A DNA stretch of 64,000 nt from Solibacillus sp. FSL H8-0538 (GTDB taxonomy: Bacteria > Bacillota > Bacilli > Bacillales_A > Planococcaceae), in the NCBI RefSeq assembly GCF_038003525.1, contig NZ_JBBOPI010000001.1, positions 673,001 through 737,000 of the forward strand, read 5' to 3'. Below the pieces are notes generated by a model that searched no databases, was not told the origin of the DNA, and saw nothing but the letters and a program-made list of their open reading frames with translations. A program made the position numbers and the translations under genes. This document shows, in pieces, positions 33,840-44,294 of this stretch (positions within the stretch are counted from its first letter, which is position 1; the number at the start of each line of letters is the position of its first letter).

Positions 33840-36620
33840 GTGATCGAAAAAAAAATAGAGATGTTGGATAGTAAGATAAATCTCCCAATTATTCAAGTAG
33901 AGCATGAGGGGCATATGCTGCCAATACATAGTAAATACAATCCAATAGCTGAAGCGGAGCGATTAATCGATTCTTATGCAGAACAAATCGAACAAGCTGA
34001 CCATATATTTTTCTATGGCGTTGGCTTAGGCTATCATGTAAAAATAACTCAGGAGCGCTATCCAGAAAAAATGATTTCGACATATGAACCAATTGCAAAT
34101 GTACACAAAGTATTTGCAGAAAATGCAAAAAAAATTGGTGTCAACGTGGTCGATATTGTTAATCAATATATAGAATACACAGAAGATGATATAATAAAAA
34201 ACTTGACTCAATTTAAACCATATTTTGCACAGCGTATAGTAATATTAATTCATCCTGTATATGGGAAAATAGCTCAAGGTCAATTTAAACAATTTTCAGA
34301 TATTTTTCAGCAGTTTATTCAGGATACACGATTCAATACACAGACAAAGCTAGTATTTAATGATCGCTGGGTCATTAATATGATTATGAATGCGCAATGG
34401 ACTTTAAATACACCGAATATTTTAGCTCAATCGAATAATCCTTTTAAAGGGAAACCAATAGTATTAGTAGCTGCAGGTCCATCGCTTTCTGAGGAAATAG
34501 ACAATTTGCGTTATATTAAAGATCGAGGTTTAGCTTTTATTTTTACTGTTGGATCAGCAAATGAAGTGTTAATTAAGCAAAGTATTTACCCTGATGCTGT
34601 GTTGTCCTATGATCCAGGGGATGACAATTATACAGTATTTATGGAGCTAGTTAAGCAAAATATAAAAGATATACCTCTTATTTTTGGAACAACTGTAGGG
34701 CATGAAACTGTACCAATGTTTCCAGGACCTAAAATACATATGGTAATGAATAGGGATAAATTTTCGCTGTTCTTACATGATGAACTTTTTGAAACTATCA
34801 ATGATTCTGGGACAATTTCAAATGTAACATTGCAATTAGTAGCAAAACTAAATGTGAGCCAAGTTATATTAGTTGGACAAAACTTCGCCTATAAGAAAGA
34901 TGCATTTTATGCAAAAGGAATTAAAACATATGATGACAAGCGTTATATTGATAGCATATTGCAAAAAATCGAATTAGGTGAGACATTTTATGTAGAGGAT
35001 GTACATGGTGGACAAGTACAAACTGAGCAAGGGTTTAATCAAATGCGTCGTGAAATGGAGTTTTATATTCAACAAATGTCAAACCTAAAGATAGTTAATA
35101 CGACACAAGGAGGGGCAAAAATTGAAGGCACAGTATTTCAATCCTTAAAAGAAGTGATTGATACGGAGCTAACTGATAAAGCAGTACTAACAAAATGGTG
35201 GGAGCAGTTAGAGCAACCTACAAAAATAGTAAATACTAAATTGGTCGAAAAGATGAAAAAAGCCTCTGTTGAGTATCGATTATTATATAATGATATGATG
35301 GATATATTAGAGAGACTTGAAAAAAAACATGACTCTACAAATGGCAAGCAAATTAATCAATTGTTGGATAAAATGTATAAATTATTAGGTAAATTAACGA
35401 AAAACCTGCTGTTTGAGCTTATTTTTTCTCCGATAATGAGTGTACATACAGAACGTATTTATTCGAATTTAACATTATGTCAACGAATGAGTGATAATAG
35501 TGAAAAAATAAAGAAAGTTATTAAAATTTACCGTGAATATATGCTGATTACTTTAGATATTTACCGGAGTATCAATCCGGTTATACAACTACAGCTATTA
35601 CCACAAATCGAAAATAAGGAGCGGTGGAAATATTACGAATCGATATGTGGTGTTGTACATTATGAAGGAGATTGGAAGAAAAAGTCGTTCCTGCGAAAGG
35701 AGCCTAAGGGTGAGATAGTTAGCTATGGTGCAAGTGCAGAAACTACACAGTCTGGTGCAATATTTCACTTCAAATTTACAGGCACTGCCTTACAACTATT
35801 AGGTACAAATGCTGTGAAATCTACATTAAAATTAAAAATAACAATTGACCGACAAGAAAAATTAGTTTCTGTTTTTGAGTATATTGATGAGAAGTTCACT
35901 ACATTCCACCAACAAATTTTATTTGAAACTTCAAAGCTTTCAGAAGGAATGCATGAGGTGACAGTAGAAATTTTATCAAATGAAGTGCATTTCAATTTAC
36001 TAGGCATCCGAGTTAACAATGAAAATCGAGCTTATCATATACATGAAGTAGAAAAAATAGGGGAATTAGTAGTAGGTAAATGCATTCGCTGTCATTATGA
36101 AGCTAGTTTTAATACCCTTGGTGAGTTTACGAGGGCAGGAGAAGAAAGCGGAGAATATTTATCATCTAGCACATTGTCAAATCCAAATGGGGATTTTTAT
36201 TTCATTATGGTCAATGATAGTAATGGAGAAAAGATATTGATTGCAGACCGAGTATTACAAAATAGAATAAGTAAAACTGCCATAGTGGATAAGGAAATTA
36301 TATTGTGTAGTAACAAAGCTGGAATTTCTTTATTGACTAGTTCTGTAGACTTGGAGAAAAGCGAGTGGGATCAATATTTAGCATCAAAGCAAAATATTAG
36401 AAATAATAATCTACAATGGAATGCCGATTCTTTTTCAGCAAGCTGGGTGGAGGATGTTGATAAGACTGACAAAGAACAATTCCTTCTTCGAGGTAGTTAT
36501 CTAGGTGATGATGGGTCCATTAACATGGATGATGGTTTAGAACACAGGACAATTAACTTATCTTCTGAGGCGATGAAAATGACTGGTTATAGACCTAAAT
36601 TGGTGATCTACAGTATATAA
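33840..36620 (+). CDS. Maf-type flagellin glycosyltransferase with extra C-terminal domains
   Basis: A 926-residue protein. Residues about 1-590 resemble motility accessory factors (Maf, with the MptE-like/DUF115 domain around residues 195-430). Marks include FYGVGLGYHVKITQERYPEK near residue 57, then KPIVLVAAGPSLSEEIDNLR near residue 204 and YPDAVLSYDPGD near residue 250. Maf proteins move nonulosonic acids from CMP-sugar to Ser/Thr of flagellin before export. Residues about 600-926 are unusual. First comes a beta-sandwich segment (GAIFHFKFTGTALQLLGTNA, then LSEGMHEVTVEIL), then one resembling phage or surface beta-modules (VGKCIRCHYEASFN, then GDFYFIMVNDSNGEKILIAD). Start GTG, with AGGGGG upstream. 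It heads the glycosylation island. Confidence 0.8.
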   Translation: MIEKKIEMLDSKINLPIIQVEHEGHMLPIHSKYNPIAEAERLIDSYAEQIEQADHIFFYGVGLGYHVKITQERYPEKMISTYEPIANVHKVFAENAKKIGVNVVDIVNQYIEYTEDDIIKNLTQFKPYFAQRIVILIHPVYGKIAQGQFKQFSDIFQQFIQDTRFNTQTKLVFNDRWVINMIMNAQWTLNTPNILAQSNNPFKGKPIVLVAAGPSLSEEIDNLRYIKDRGLAFIFTVGSANEVLIKQSIYPDAVLSYDPGDDNYTVFMELVKQNIKDIPLIFGTTVGHETVPMFPGPKIHMVMNRDKFSLFLHDELFETINDSGTISNVTLQLVAKLNVSQVILVGQNFAYKKDAFYAKGIKTYDDKRYIDSILQKIELGETFYVEDVHGGQVQTEQGFNQMRREMEFYIQQMSNLKIVNTTQGGAKIEGTVFQSLKEVIDTELTDKAVLTKWWEQLEQPTKIVNTKLVEKMKKASVEYRLLYNDMMDILERLEKKHDSTNGKQINQLLDKMYKLLGKLTKNLLFELIFSPIMSVHTERIYSNLTLCQRMSDNSEKIKKVIKIYREYMLITLDIYRSINPVIQLQLLPQIENKERWKYYESICGVVHYEGDWKKKSFLRKEPKGEIVSYGASAETTQSGAIFHFKFTGTALQLLGTNAVKSTLKLKITIDRQEKLVSVFEYIDEKFTTFHQQILFETSKLSEGMHEVTVEILSNEVHFNLLGIRVNNENRAYHIHEVEKIGELVVGKCIRCHYEASFNTLGEFTRAGEESGEYLSSSTLSNPNGDFYFIMVNDSNGEKILIADRVLQNRISKTAIVDKEIILCSNKAGISLLTSSVDLEKSEWDQYLASKQNIRNNNLQWNADSFSASWVEDVDKTDKEQFLLRGSYLGDDGSINMDDGLEHRTINLSSEAMKMTGYRPKLVIYSI

Positions 36621-36662
36621 AATATGTTTTTGTTATAATTAATGTATATAAAGAGAGAGTGA

Positions 36663-37640
<978 letters not shown>

Positions 37641-37674
37641 TCACTGACTACATTTTTTTTAAGGAGAACATACG

Positions 37675-38832
37675 ATGAGAGATTCCAATTTACCATATGG
37701 CAAGCAATGGCTAGATGATGCCGATATAGAAGCAGTAGTAAATGTGTTGAAAAGTGATTATTTAACAACAGGTCCTGCAATTCAAAAATTTGAAGAGAAG
37801 TTTTCAAATTATGTAGGGTCAAAATATTCTGTAGCTTTTTCGAATGGAACTGCGGCTTTACATGGTGCTTGTTTTGCCGCTGGGATTGGCGAGGGTGATG
37901 AAGTTATTACAACACCGATGACATTTGCAGCAAGTGCAAACTGCGTGCGTTATGTAGGCGGAACTATTGTATTTGCAGATATTGATGAAAAAACATACAA
38001 TATCGATCCCATTGAGGTGGAGAAAAAAATTACTGCAAAAACAAAAGCTATCATCCCTGTGCATTTTACTGGACAACCTGTTGATCTAGATGCCATTCAC
38101 CAGTTAGCAAATGAGTTTCATCTAGTAGTTATTGAAGACGCTGCACATGCATTAGGTGCTTCATATAAGGGGCGGAAAATTGGTGCACTTAGTGATATGA
38201 CAATGTTTAGCTTCCATCCAGTCAAGCATATTACTACTGGTGAAGGTGGCATTATATCGACGAACAATGAGGAATATTATCAAAAATTGCAGCAGTTCCG
38301 TTCACATGGGATCACAAGAGATAAAGATAAAATGACTAAAACAGAAGGAGCATGGTACTATGACATGCAGTTTTTAGGTTATAATTACCGCATGACAGAT
38401 ATTCAGGCAGCACTCGGTGTTAGTCAGATGTTGAAATTAGAAGGCTTTGTGGAAAGGCGCAAAGAAATTGTTAAGCAATATAATGAAGCATTTGCTGATA
38501 TAGATGGAATCATTACACCATATCAAAGTACTGAATGTGATTCCAGCTGGCATTTATATATTATTCAATTAAGGTTAGAAAAGTTAAAGGTTACACGAAA
38601 GGTGATTTTTGATACTCTTCAGAATAAAAATATCGGAGTAAATGTTCATTATATTCCTGTACATAAGTTAAGTGCGTATAAAAATATCGGTTATAATAAG
38701 GAAATCCTTCCAAAAGCCGAGGCATTGTACGAAGGTATTATTACATTGCCATTATTTCCGGCAATGGTTGAACAAGATATAAAAGATGTTATTAAAGCAG
38801 TAAAAGAAGTTATTCAATATTATTCAATATAA
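37675..38832 (+). CDS. pseC: UDP-4-amino-4,6-dideoxy-AltNAc transaminase, PseC
   Basis: A 385-residue PLP enzyme of the DegT/DnrJ/EryC1 family. It aminates the C4 keto group made by PseB, using glutamate. Start: SNLPYGKQWLDDADIEAVVN. Also seen are SNGTAALHGACFAAGI, VVIEDAAHALGASYKG, and SFHPVKHITTGEGG with the catalytic Lys. AAGGAG precedes the ATG. The product has a free 4-amino group, which in the standard pathway PseH acetylates; no pseH is seen here. Confidence 0.92.
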   Translation: MRDSNLPYGKQWLDDADIEAVVNVLKSDYLTTGPAIQKFEEKFSNYVGSKYSVAFSNGTAALHGACFAAGIGEGDEVITTPMTFAASANCVRYVGGTIVFADIDEKTYNIDPIEVEKKITAKTKAIIPVHFTGQPVDLDAIHQLANEFHLVVIEDAAHALGASYKGRKIGALSDMTMFSFHPVKHITTGEGGIISTNNEEYYQKLQQFRSHGITRDKDKMTKTEGAWYYDMQFLGYNYRMTDIQAALGVSQMLKLEGFVERRKEIVKQYNEAFADIDGIITPYQSTECDSSWHLYIIQLRLEKLKVTRKVIFDTLQNKNIGVNVHYIPVHKLSAYKNIGYNKEILPKAEALYEGIITLPLFPAMVEQDIKDVIKAVKEVIQYYSI

Positions 38833-38846
38833 AGGAATTAGTCTAA

Positions 38847-39728
38847 ATGAAACTTGCATTGGGAACAGTTCAATTTGGAATGGATTATGGCATTACCAAT
38901 TCAGAAGGAAAGACCTCCTTTCAAGAAATAGAGAGTATTTTAAGATTTTCACATGAACAAGGTATAGTACTTTTAGACACTGCTCCTTCATATGGTGATA
39001 GTGAAAAGGTATTGGGAGGGAATTCCTTAAATGACTTTGATGTTATTACCAAAACCCCATATATTAAAAATGAGGTAATTGCGAAAAGTGATATTGAGGA
39101 AATTGAGGAAGTATTTTATCAATCTTTAGAAAATTTAAATGTAGATTCATTATATGGCTTATTTGTGCATCAAACAAAAGATATGTATAAAGAAGGTTCA
39201 GATAAATTATACGAAAAAATGCTCGATTTTAAAGAAAGAGGAATTGTTCAAAAAATTGGTGTATCTATATATGAAAAATCAGAAATCACAGATCTATTCA
39301 ATCGGTATAAATGGGATATGGTTCAGATTCCAGTTAACGTCTTAGATCAAAGGTTGATAAAAGATGGAACACTATCTGAGTTAAGTGATAAGGGTATTGA
39401 GATTCATGCTCGTTCAATTTTTTTACAAGGTTTACTTTTAACAGATTCCTTTAAACTGGAAAGTCGATTTAAGAGTGTCAATAAATATCTCGCTCAATAT
39501 TATAATGATTTACATTTAATTGGTATGACAAAAATAGAAGGTGCATTAAACTATATTAATGAGATATCAGAGATTGATTATGCTGTAATTGGAGTAAATA
39601 ATTTGCTGCAGTTAAAGGAAATATTACTAGCCTATAAAAGGATTAACAATGATAATTCTTTTAGAATTGATTATTCTAATTATGCTGTAGTTAATGAAAA
39701 TATTATAGATCCTAGAAAATGGGGATGA
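38847..39728 (+). CDS. Aldo/keto reductase family protein
   Basis: A 293-residue TIM-barrel oxidoreductase. Start: KLALGTVQFGMDYGITNSEG. The catalytic tetrad is visible as Asp and Tyr in DTAPSYGDSEKVLG, Lys in DVITKTPY and His in LYGLFVHQTKDM. Such reductases are frequent in nonulosonic-acid and spore-coat sugar clusters beside SpsF-like cytidylyltransferases, but the reaction is usually unassigned. Here it follows pseC by 14 bp and precedes the cytidylyltransferase by 4 bp. It may reduce a keto group on a variant sugar. Base composition is clearly AT-rich. Confidence 0.8.
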   Translation: MKLALGTVQFGMDYGITNSEGKTSFQEIESILRFSHEQGIVLLDTAPSYGDSEKVLGGNSLNDFDVITKTPYIKNEVIAKSDIEEIEEVFYQSLENLNVDSLYGLFVHQTKDMYKEGSDKLYEKMLDFKERGIVQKIGVSIYEKSEITDLFNRYKWDMVQIPVNVLDQRLIKDGTLSELSDKGIEIHARSIFLQGLLLTDSFKLESRFKSVNKYLAQYYNDLHLIGMTKIEGALNYINEISEIDYAVIGVNNLLQLKEILLAYKRINNDNSFRIDYSNYAVVNENIIDPRKWG

Positions 39729-39732
39729 AGAG

Positions 39733-40482
39733 ATGAATTTAGCTATTCTTCAAGCACGCATGTCATCAAGTAGGCTGCCTGGTAAAGTTATGAAGCTATT
39801 ATTGGGTAAACCCATGCTTCTTAGACAAATAGAACGAATTAAGAGAAGTAATGGAATTGATGCTTTAATCGTAGCAACAACAACAGAAGTGGAGGATGAT
39901 GAGATAGCATTTATGTGTAAAGAAAATAACATTCTATGTTATCGTGGGAGTTTGGAAAACGTATTAGATCGTTTTTATAAAATTTCAATTAAATACCAAC
40001 CAGATAATATCATACGTCTGACGGGTGACTGTCCTCTAATTGATCCAGATATTATTGATAAGGTTATTGAATGTCATTTAAATAATGGAAATGATTATAC
40101 AAGTAACATTATTCCACCTACGTTCCCAGATGGTTTAGATACGGAAGTGTTTACAGTAAATGCACTTGAAAAAATATATAATGAGGCTAATCGACCATCA
40201 TTAAAGGAGCATGTAACTTTATATGTTAATGAGAATCCGTATCTATTTAAGAGAGAAAATGTAGTAAATACAGTAGATTTATCCCTCCATAGATGGACGG
40301 TGGATGAGCAGGAAGACTATGAATTAGTATGTAGAATTTATGAGAATTTATTTCCGGAAAATCCGAATTTCAATATGCATGATATATTACATTTTTTAGA
40401 GGATTACAAAGAATTACAAAAAGTGAATGCAATTTTTACGAGAAATGAAGGGTTGACAAAATCGCTTCAACGAGAAAAATAG
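39733..40482 (+). CDS. SpsF-like cytidylyltransferase, candidate CMP-pseudaminate synthetase
   Basis: A 249-residue nucleotidyltransferase of the SpsF/COG1861 kind. Start: NLAILQARMSSSRLPGKVMK, the CTP-binding loop. Also seen are NIIRLTGDCPLIDPDIIDKV with the metal-binding Asp near residue 98, and VDLSLHRWTVDEQEDYELVC. It is the only cytidylyltransferase in the island, so it is the best candidate for activating the product of PseI to the CMP-sugar (the PseF role). Classical PseF/NeuA proteins belong to a different COG, so the assignment is inference from context. Confidence 0.7.
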   Translation: MNLAILQARMSSSRLPGKVMKLLLGKPMLLRQIERIKRSNGIDALIVATTTEVEDDEIAFMCKENNILCYRGSLENVLDRFYKISIKYQPDNIIRLTGDCPLIDPDIIDKVIECHLNNGNDYTSNIIPPTFPDGLDTEVFTVNALEKIYNEANRPSLKEHVTLYVNENPYLFKRENVVNTVDLSLHRWTVDEQEDYELVCRIYENLFPENPNFNMHDILHFLEDYKELQKVNAIFTRNEGLTKSLQREK

Positions 40483-40511
40483 ATATCGCTTATAGAAAGA
40501 AGTTGGATTGA

Positions 40512-41801
40512 ATGTCTAGAACATACGAACAGTCAGAATTAATTTTAGAGAGAGCAAAAAAATCTATTCCACTTGGTGCTCAAACATATAGCAAAAGTAT
40601 TACTCAGTTGCCGTACGGTGTTTCGCCTTACTTTGCTAGCCGTGGTGAAGGAGCATATTTATATGATGTTGATGGAAATAAGTACATTGATTTTATAAAT
40701 AGTCAGGCGGCAATTACTCTGGGATATAATAATTCAGAAGTTAATCTTGCTGTCAAAAATCAATTAGAAAACGGTTCTATTTTTTCTTTGTCCCATTCAC
40801 TTGAAACAGAAGTAGCTGAAAAAATAATAGAAATGGTACCTTGCGCGGAAATGGTTCGTTTTGGTAAAAATGGTTCTGACGCTACAGCAGGTGCTGTTAG
40901 ACTAGCACGTGCCTATACAAGTAGACAATATATAGCTGTGTGTGGTTACCATGGATGGCAAGATTGGTATATTGGCTCTACAACTAAGGATTTAGGGGTG
41001 CCTGATGCCGTTAAAGAATTGACATTAACATTTGAATATAATAATTTGAATTCATTACAAAAGTTATTTGAAAAATATCCAAATCAAATTGCAGCAGTGA
41101 TTATAGAACCAATGAATGTTAAGGAGCCAGAGCCAGGATTTTTAGAAGAGGTTAAAACTATAACGCACCAAAATGATGCCATATTAATTTTTGATGAAAT
41201 GATTACAGGATTTAGATTTGCAAATGGAGGAGCTCAAGAATACTTCGGAACAATACCTGATTTAGCCACTTTTGGCAAGGGATTAACTAATGGATTTCCT
41301 TTATCAGCTATAACAGGTAAAAAGGAAATTATGATTTTAATGGAGGAAGTTTTCTATTCTTTTACATTTGGAGGTGAAACGCTATCATTAGCGGCAGCAC
41401 TTGCAACTATGAATAAATTACAAAGAGAACCCGTTTTAGAAGCTATTAAACAAAAAGGTATTAAAGTAATAGAAACTGTTTCTAAGATAATCGATCAATA
41501 TAAATTAACTGATGTGTTATCAGTTTCTGGACATCCAAGTTGGTCGTTTTTAAATATTAAGGATACTGAACATTATTCTAGTTATGAAATTAAAACATTC
41601 TATATGCAGGAAATGTTTAAAAGAGGAATTTTAGCTTATGGTACGCACAATATTAGCTATGCTCACTCAGAAGCGGATTTAAATCAGTTATTTACTGCAT
41701 ATGATGAAATTTTGGAGAAGTTAGCTTTATATTTAGAATCAAATTCTCTATTAAAATATTTAGATTGCGAACCTCTAGTTCCATTATTTAAAGTAAGGTA
41801 A
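40512..41801 (+). CDS. Class III aminotransferase (glutamate-1-semialdehyde aminomutase-like)
   Basis: A 429-residue PLP enzyme. Seen are IPLGAQTYSKSITQLPYGVS near residue 16, NGSDATAGAVRLARAYTSRQ, AAVIIEPMNV, LIFDEMITGFRFANGG (PLP-ring Asp), and FGKGLTNGFPLSAITG with the catalytic Lys. It resembles HemL/GsaB in layout but lies in a sugar cluster between the cytidylyltransferase and a methyltransferase, so a keto-sugar or a small amino donor is a more likely substrate than tetrapyrrole precursors. With the aldo/keto reductase and SpsF-like protein it forms a trio seen in many nonulosonic-acid loci (from memory). Confidence 0.75.
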   Translation: MSRTYEQSELILERAKKSIPLGAQTYSKSITQLPYGVSPYFASRGEGAYLYDVDGNKYIDFINSQAAITLGYNNSEVNLAVKNQLENGSIFSLSHSLETEVAEKIIEMVPCAEMVRFGKNGSDATAGAVRLARAYTSRQYIAVCGYHGWQDWYIGSTTKDLGVPDAVKELTLTFEYNNLNSLQKLFEKYPNQIAAVIIEPMNVKEPEPGFLEEVKTITHQNDAILIFDEMITGFRFANGGAQEYFGTIPDLATFGKGLTNGFPLSAITGKKEIMILMEEVFYSFTFGGETLSLAAALATMNKLQREPVLEAIKQKGIKVIETVSKIIDQYKLTDVLSVSGHPSWSFLNIKDTEHYSSYEIKTFYMQEMFKRGILAYGTHNISYAHSEADLNQLFTAYDEILEKLALYLESNSLLKYLDCEPLVPLFKVR

Positions 41802-42012
41802 ATTTGACCCTTAATAGATTTTCTGGAGTTTTTATTACCTTATGCTATTGCAGCATAGCACAGTTGAGGTGCTTACGTTTTGACTGAGTCTAAAGTATGC
41901 ACCTCTACTATCCACGGGTTTAATTTCTGAATAATCTAACTACAAAAGAGATGTAGGTTCCTTCCTGTATATTTAAATATGTATAAGGGGAAAAGAATTA
42001 AAGGAGGAAATT
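41802..42012 (+). other. Noncoding spacer inside the glycosylation island
   Basis: No frame is open here. It holds a weak inverted repeat, AGGTGCTTAC (41859-41868) and GTATGCACCT (about 41894-41903), without a T-run, and ends with AAAGGAGG before the next gene. It may hold an internal promoter. Confidence 0.4.
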
Positions 42013-42657
42013 ATGAGGAATTTTCAAAAAGAAATATTTCTTGAATCTGAAGGTGATAAGTGGTATTTGAGAAATAATATGAAATTAGTCAATGAAATTG
42101 AAATGAATTTTTATTCGAAATTTCTTTCTGATGGAAAAAAAATCTTAGAAATTGGATGTTCTAATGGCACAAAATTAGATTTCCTAAGACAAAGATATAA
42201 TTGTGAATTTTTTGGAATAGATCCTTCTTCTGAAGCCGTTGAAATAGGGAGTAAAAAATTTCCTGGAATTATTTTAAATATAGGTACAGCAGATAATTTG
42301 AATTTTGAAGATGAATTTTTTGACTTCGTAATATTTGGATTTTGTTTTTATTTGATTGATAGGGATTTAATTTCTAAAGTTGTTGCAGAAGCAGATAGAG
42401 TTCTTAAGAATAAAGGATATTTAGGAATAACAGATTTTGATGTTAAAATACCACAAACGAGAGAGTATAGTCATTTTGAAGGAGTGAAAACATTTAAAAT
42501 GGATTATTCGCAATTATTTCTAACATATCCTCATTTTGTTCTTGCGGATAAATGTTGTTACTCCCATAATTCGGACCTTTTTGTTGATGACATAAATGAA
42601 AGGGTTAGTTCAGTAGTTTTATACAAAGATCATAGTGGAGCATATTCCTTAATATAA
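42013..42657 (+). CDS. Class I SAM-dependent methyltransferase
   Basis: A 214-residue methyltransferase. The SAM site KILEIGCSNGTKLDFLRQRY is near residue 48, followed by FFGIDPSSEAVEIGSKKF (acidic residue for ribose) and FDFVIFGFCFYLIDRDLI. The fold is complete in length. In the island it could O- or N-methylate the nonulosonic acid or its precursor, but the substrate is not visible from sequence. AAAGGAGG precedes the ATG. It is among the most AT-rich genes in the window, suggesting separate acquisition. Confidence 0.75.
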   Translation: MRNFQKEIFLESEGDKWYLRNNMKLVNEIEMNFYSKFLSDGKKILEIGCSNGTKLDFLRQRYNCEFFGIDPSSEAVEIGSKKFPGIILNIGTADNLNFEDEFFDFVIFGFCFYLIDRDLISKVVAEADRVLKNKGYLGITDFDVKIPQTREYSHFEGVKTFKMDYSQLFLTYPHFVLADKCCYSHNSDLFVDDINERVSSVVLYKDHSGAYSLI

Positions 42658-42674
42658 AGAAAAGGTATCTAAAG

Positions 42675-43697
42675 ATGAATATATTTATTAGAGTAGATGC
42701 TTCAGTAGAACTTGGAACAGGGCATTTGATGCGCTGCTTAACACTAGCAAACAGAATAAAAAAAGAAGGTAAAGAAGTTTCCTTTATTTGTCGTAGAGCT
42801 AAAGGGGACTGTATTCAATTAATAAAGGATAATGGTTTTGAAGTTTATACGCTACCTGCCGTAGAATTATCATTATGGGTTTATGCAAAAATAGAGTGGC
42901 AAATAGATGCTACACAAACTATCGAGATTTTACGTAAATTTAATGTTCAGCAAGTTGTGGTTGATCATTATTCATTAGATGAAAAGTGGGAAAAACAAAT
43001 TCGTCCTTTTACAAAGGAAGTTATGGTCATTGATGATTTAGCGAATCGCCCACATGATTGTGATTTACTGCTAGACCAAAATTATTATTTGAATATGGGG
43101 TCACGGTATAATGGATTAGTACCATCGCATGCAAAGTTGTTACTGGGGCCACAGCATGTCCTTTTACGTGAGGAATTCAAAGAGGCAAGAAAGTACATTA
43201 AGCCTTTTAATGGAAAAGTAGAGAGACTATTTATTTTCTTTGGTGGGAGTGATCCTACAAATGAAACAGAAAAGGTACTTCGAGCTATTAAGCCACTGGT
43301 GCAAAAGTATCGATTAAAAGCAGATGTTGTTGTTGGCAATACTAATCCTAAAAAAGAAGTGATTGAAGCTTTATGTACTGAAATAACTGGAGTTTCATAT
43401 CAGGGTCAAATTAATAACATGGCAGAGTTAATGGCAAGAGCTGATTTAGCTATCGGTGCAGGCGGTGCGACAACCTGGGAGCGTATTTATTTACAATTAC
43501 CAAGTATTGTTATTACAGTTGCTGATAATCAAATTGAAATTGCGAAAGCTGTTCATTTCAAACAGCTGTGCTTCTATTTAACTCATTATAGTGAGGTTTG
43601 TCCTTATATGATTAGTGATTTTTTAGAGTATATACTATATTCACCTAAATGTATTGAAAATAGTATTTTGAATATGCATAATTTTATTATTAATTGA
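42675..43697 (+). CDS. pseG: UDP-2,4-diacetamido-2,4,6-trideoxy-altropyranose hydrolase, PseG
   Basis: A 340-residue GT-B-like hydrolase that removes UDP from the altrose intermediate. Start: NIFIRVDASVELGTGHLMRC, with the catalytic His in GTGH. VVDHYSLDEKWEKQIRPFT and VIDDLANRPHDCDLLLDQNY follow. The nucleotide-binding part has FIFFGGSDPTNETEKVL and the loop AIGAGGATTWERIYLQLPSI. The length and ending show no fused acetyltransferase domain of the PseH type. AAAGG is upstream. It is followed after 12 bp by the formyltransferase. Confidence 0.88.
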   Translation: MNIFIRVDASVELGTGHLMRCLTLANRIKKEGKEVSFICRRAKGDCIQLIKDNGFEVYTLPAVELSLWVYAKIEWQIDATQTIEILRKFNVQQVVVDHYSLDEKWEKQIRPFTKEVMVIDDLANRPHDCDLLLDQNYYLNMGSRYNGLVPSHAKLLLGPQHVLLREEFKEARKYIKPFNGKVERLFIFFGGSDPTNETEKVLRAIKPLVQKYRLKADVVVGNTNPKKEVIEALCTEITGVSYQGQINNMAELMARADLAIGAGGATTWERIYLQLPSIVITVADNQIEIAKAVHFKQLCFYLTHYSEVCPYMISDFLEYILYSPKCIENSILNMHNFIIN

Positions 43698-43709
43698 GGT
43701 ATGGTATAG

Positions 43710-44294
43710 ATGAATATTTTGTATTTGGGTCCGTTAAGTTCTAATTTTTTTAACAATTTAAAGAGTTTTTCAGATAATATAATTCAAACTGAAGAACGTA
43801 TAACAATTGAATTTTTAAAAAAACATTCTATTGAATTGATAGTAAGCTATGGGTATAGACATATTATATCTAAAGAATTAATTGGATTTATGAAGAATAG
43901 AATTGTTAATCTTCATATTTCATATTTACCTTGGAATCGAGGGGCAGATCCTAACTTTTGGAGTTTTTTAGAAAATACTAAAAAAGGGGTAACTGTTCAT
44001 TTAATCGATGGAGGTATTGATACTGGACCAATTATTGTACAAAAAGAAGTAACTTTCTCACATAATATAACTCTTCGCCAAAGTTATGCTATCCTTTCTA
44101 ATGAACTTGAAAAACTCTTTTTTGAGAATTGGTCAAATATTCGAATAGGGAATTTTGAAGCAGTCCCTCAAAATTTTGAGATAGGAAATATACATTTTAT
44201 TAAGGATAAAAAGAAATATGAACATTTATTAACAAACGGTTGGGATACACCTGTTTCAAAACTGAATGAATTGAGGCCAAAAAATGAAATTTGA
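43710..44294 (+). CDS. Sugar N-formyltransferase-like protein (Formyl_trans_N)
   Basis: A 194-residue protein with the catalytic core of N10-formyl-tetrahydrofolate-dependent formyltransferases. The Asn-His pair lies in NLHISYLPWNRGADPNFWSF (near residues 70-72), and the Asp in VTVHLIDGGIDTGPIIVQKE. It is short, without the C-terminal domain of Fmt, as in sugar formyltransferases. It sits between pseG and pseI and overlaps pseI by 11 bp. In that slot it may formylate the 4-amino group of UDP-4-amino-4,6-dideoxy-AltNAc, taking the place of PseH; this is inference. Confidence 0.75.
   Translation: MNILYLGPLSSNFFNNLKSFSDNIIQTEERITIEFLKKHSIELIVSYGYRHIISKELIGFMKNRIVNLHISYLPWNRGADPNFWSFLENTKKGVTVHLIDGGIDTGPIIVQKEVTFSHNITLRQSYAILSNELEKLFFENWSNIRIGNFEAVPQNFEIGNIHFIKDKKKYEHLLTNGWDTPVSKLNELRPKNEI

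Noticed and set aside
40512-41801. hemL (glutamate-1-semialdehyde aminomutase)
   Set aside because: Similar fold and motifs, but it lies in a sugar cluster with no heme genes nearby.
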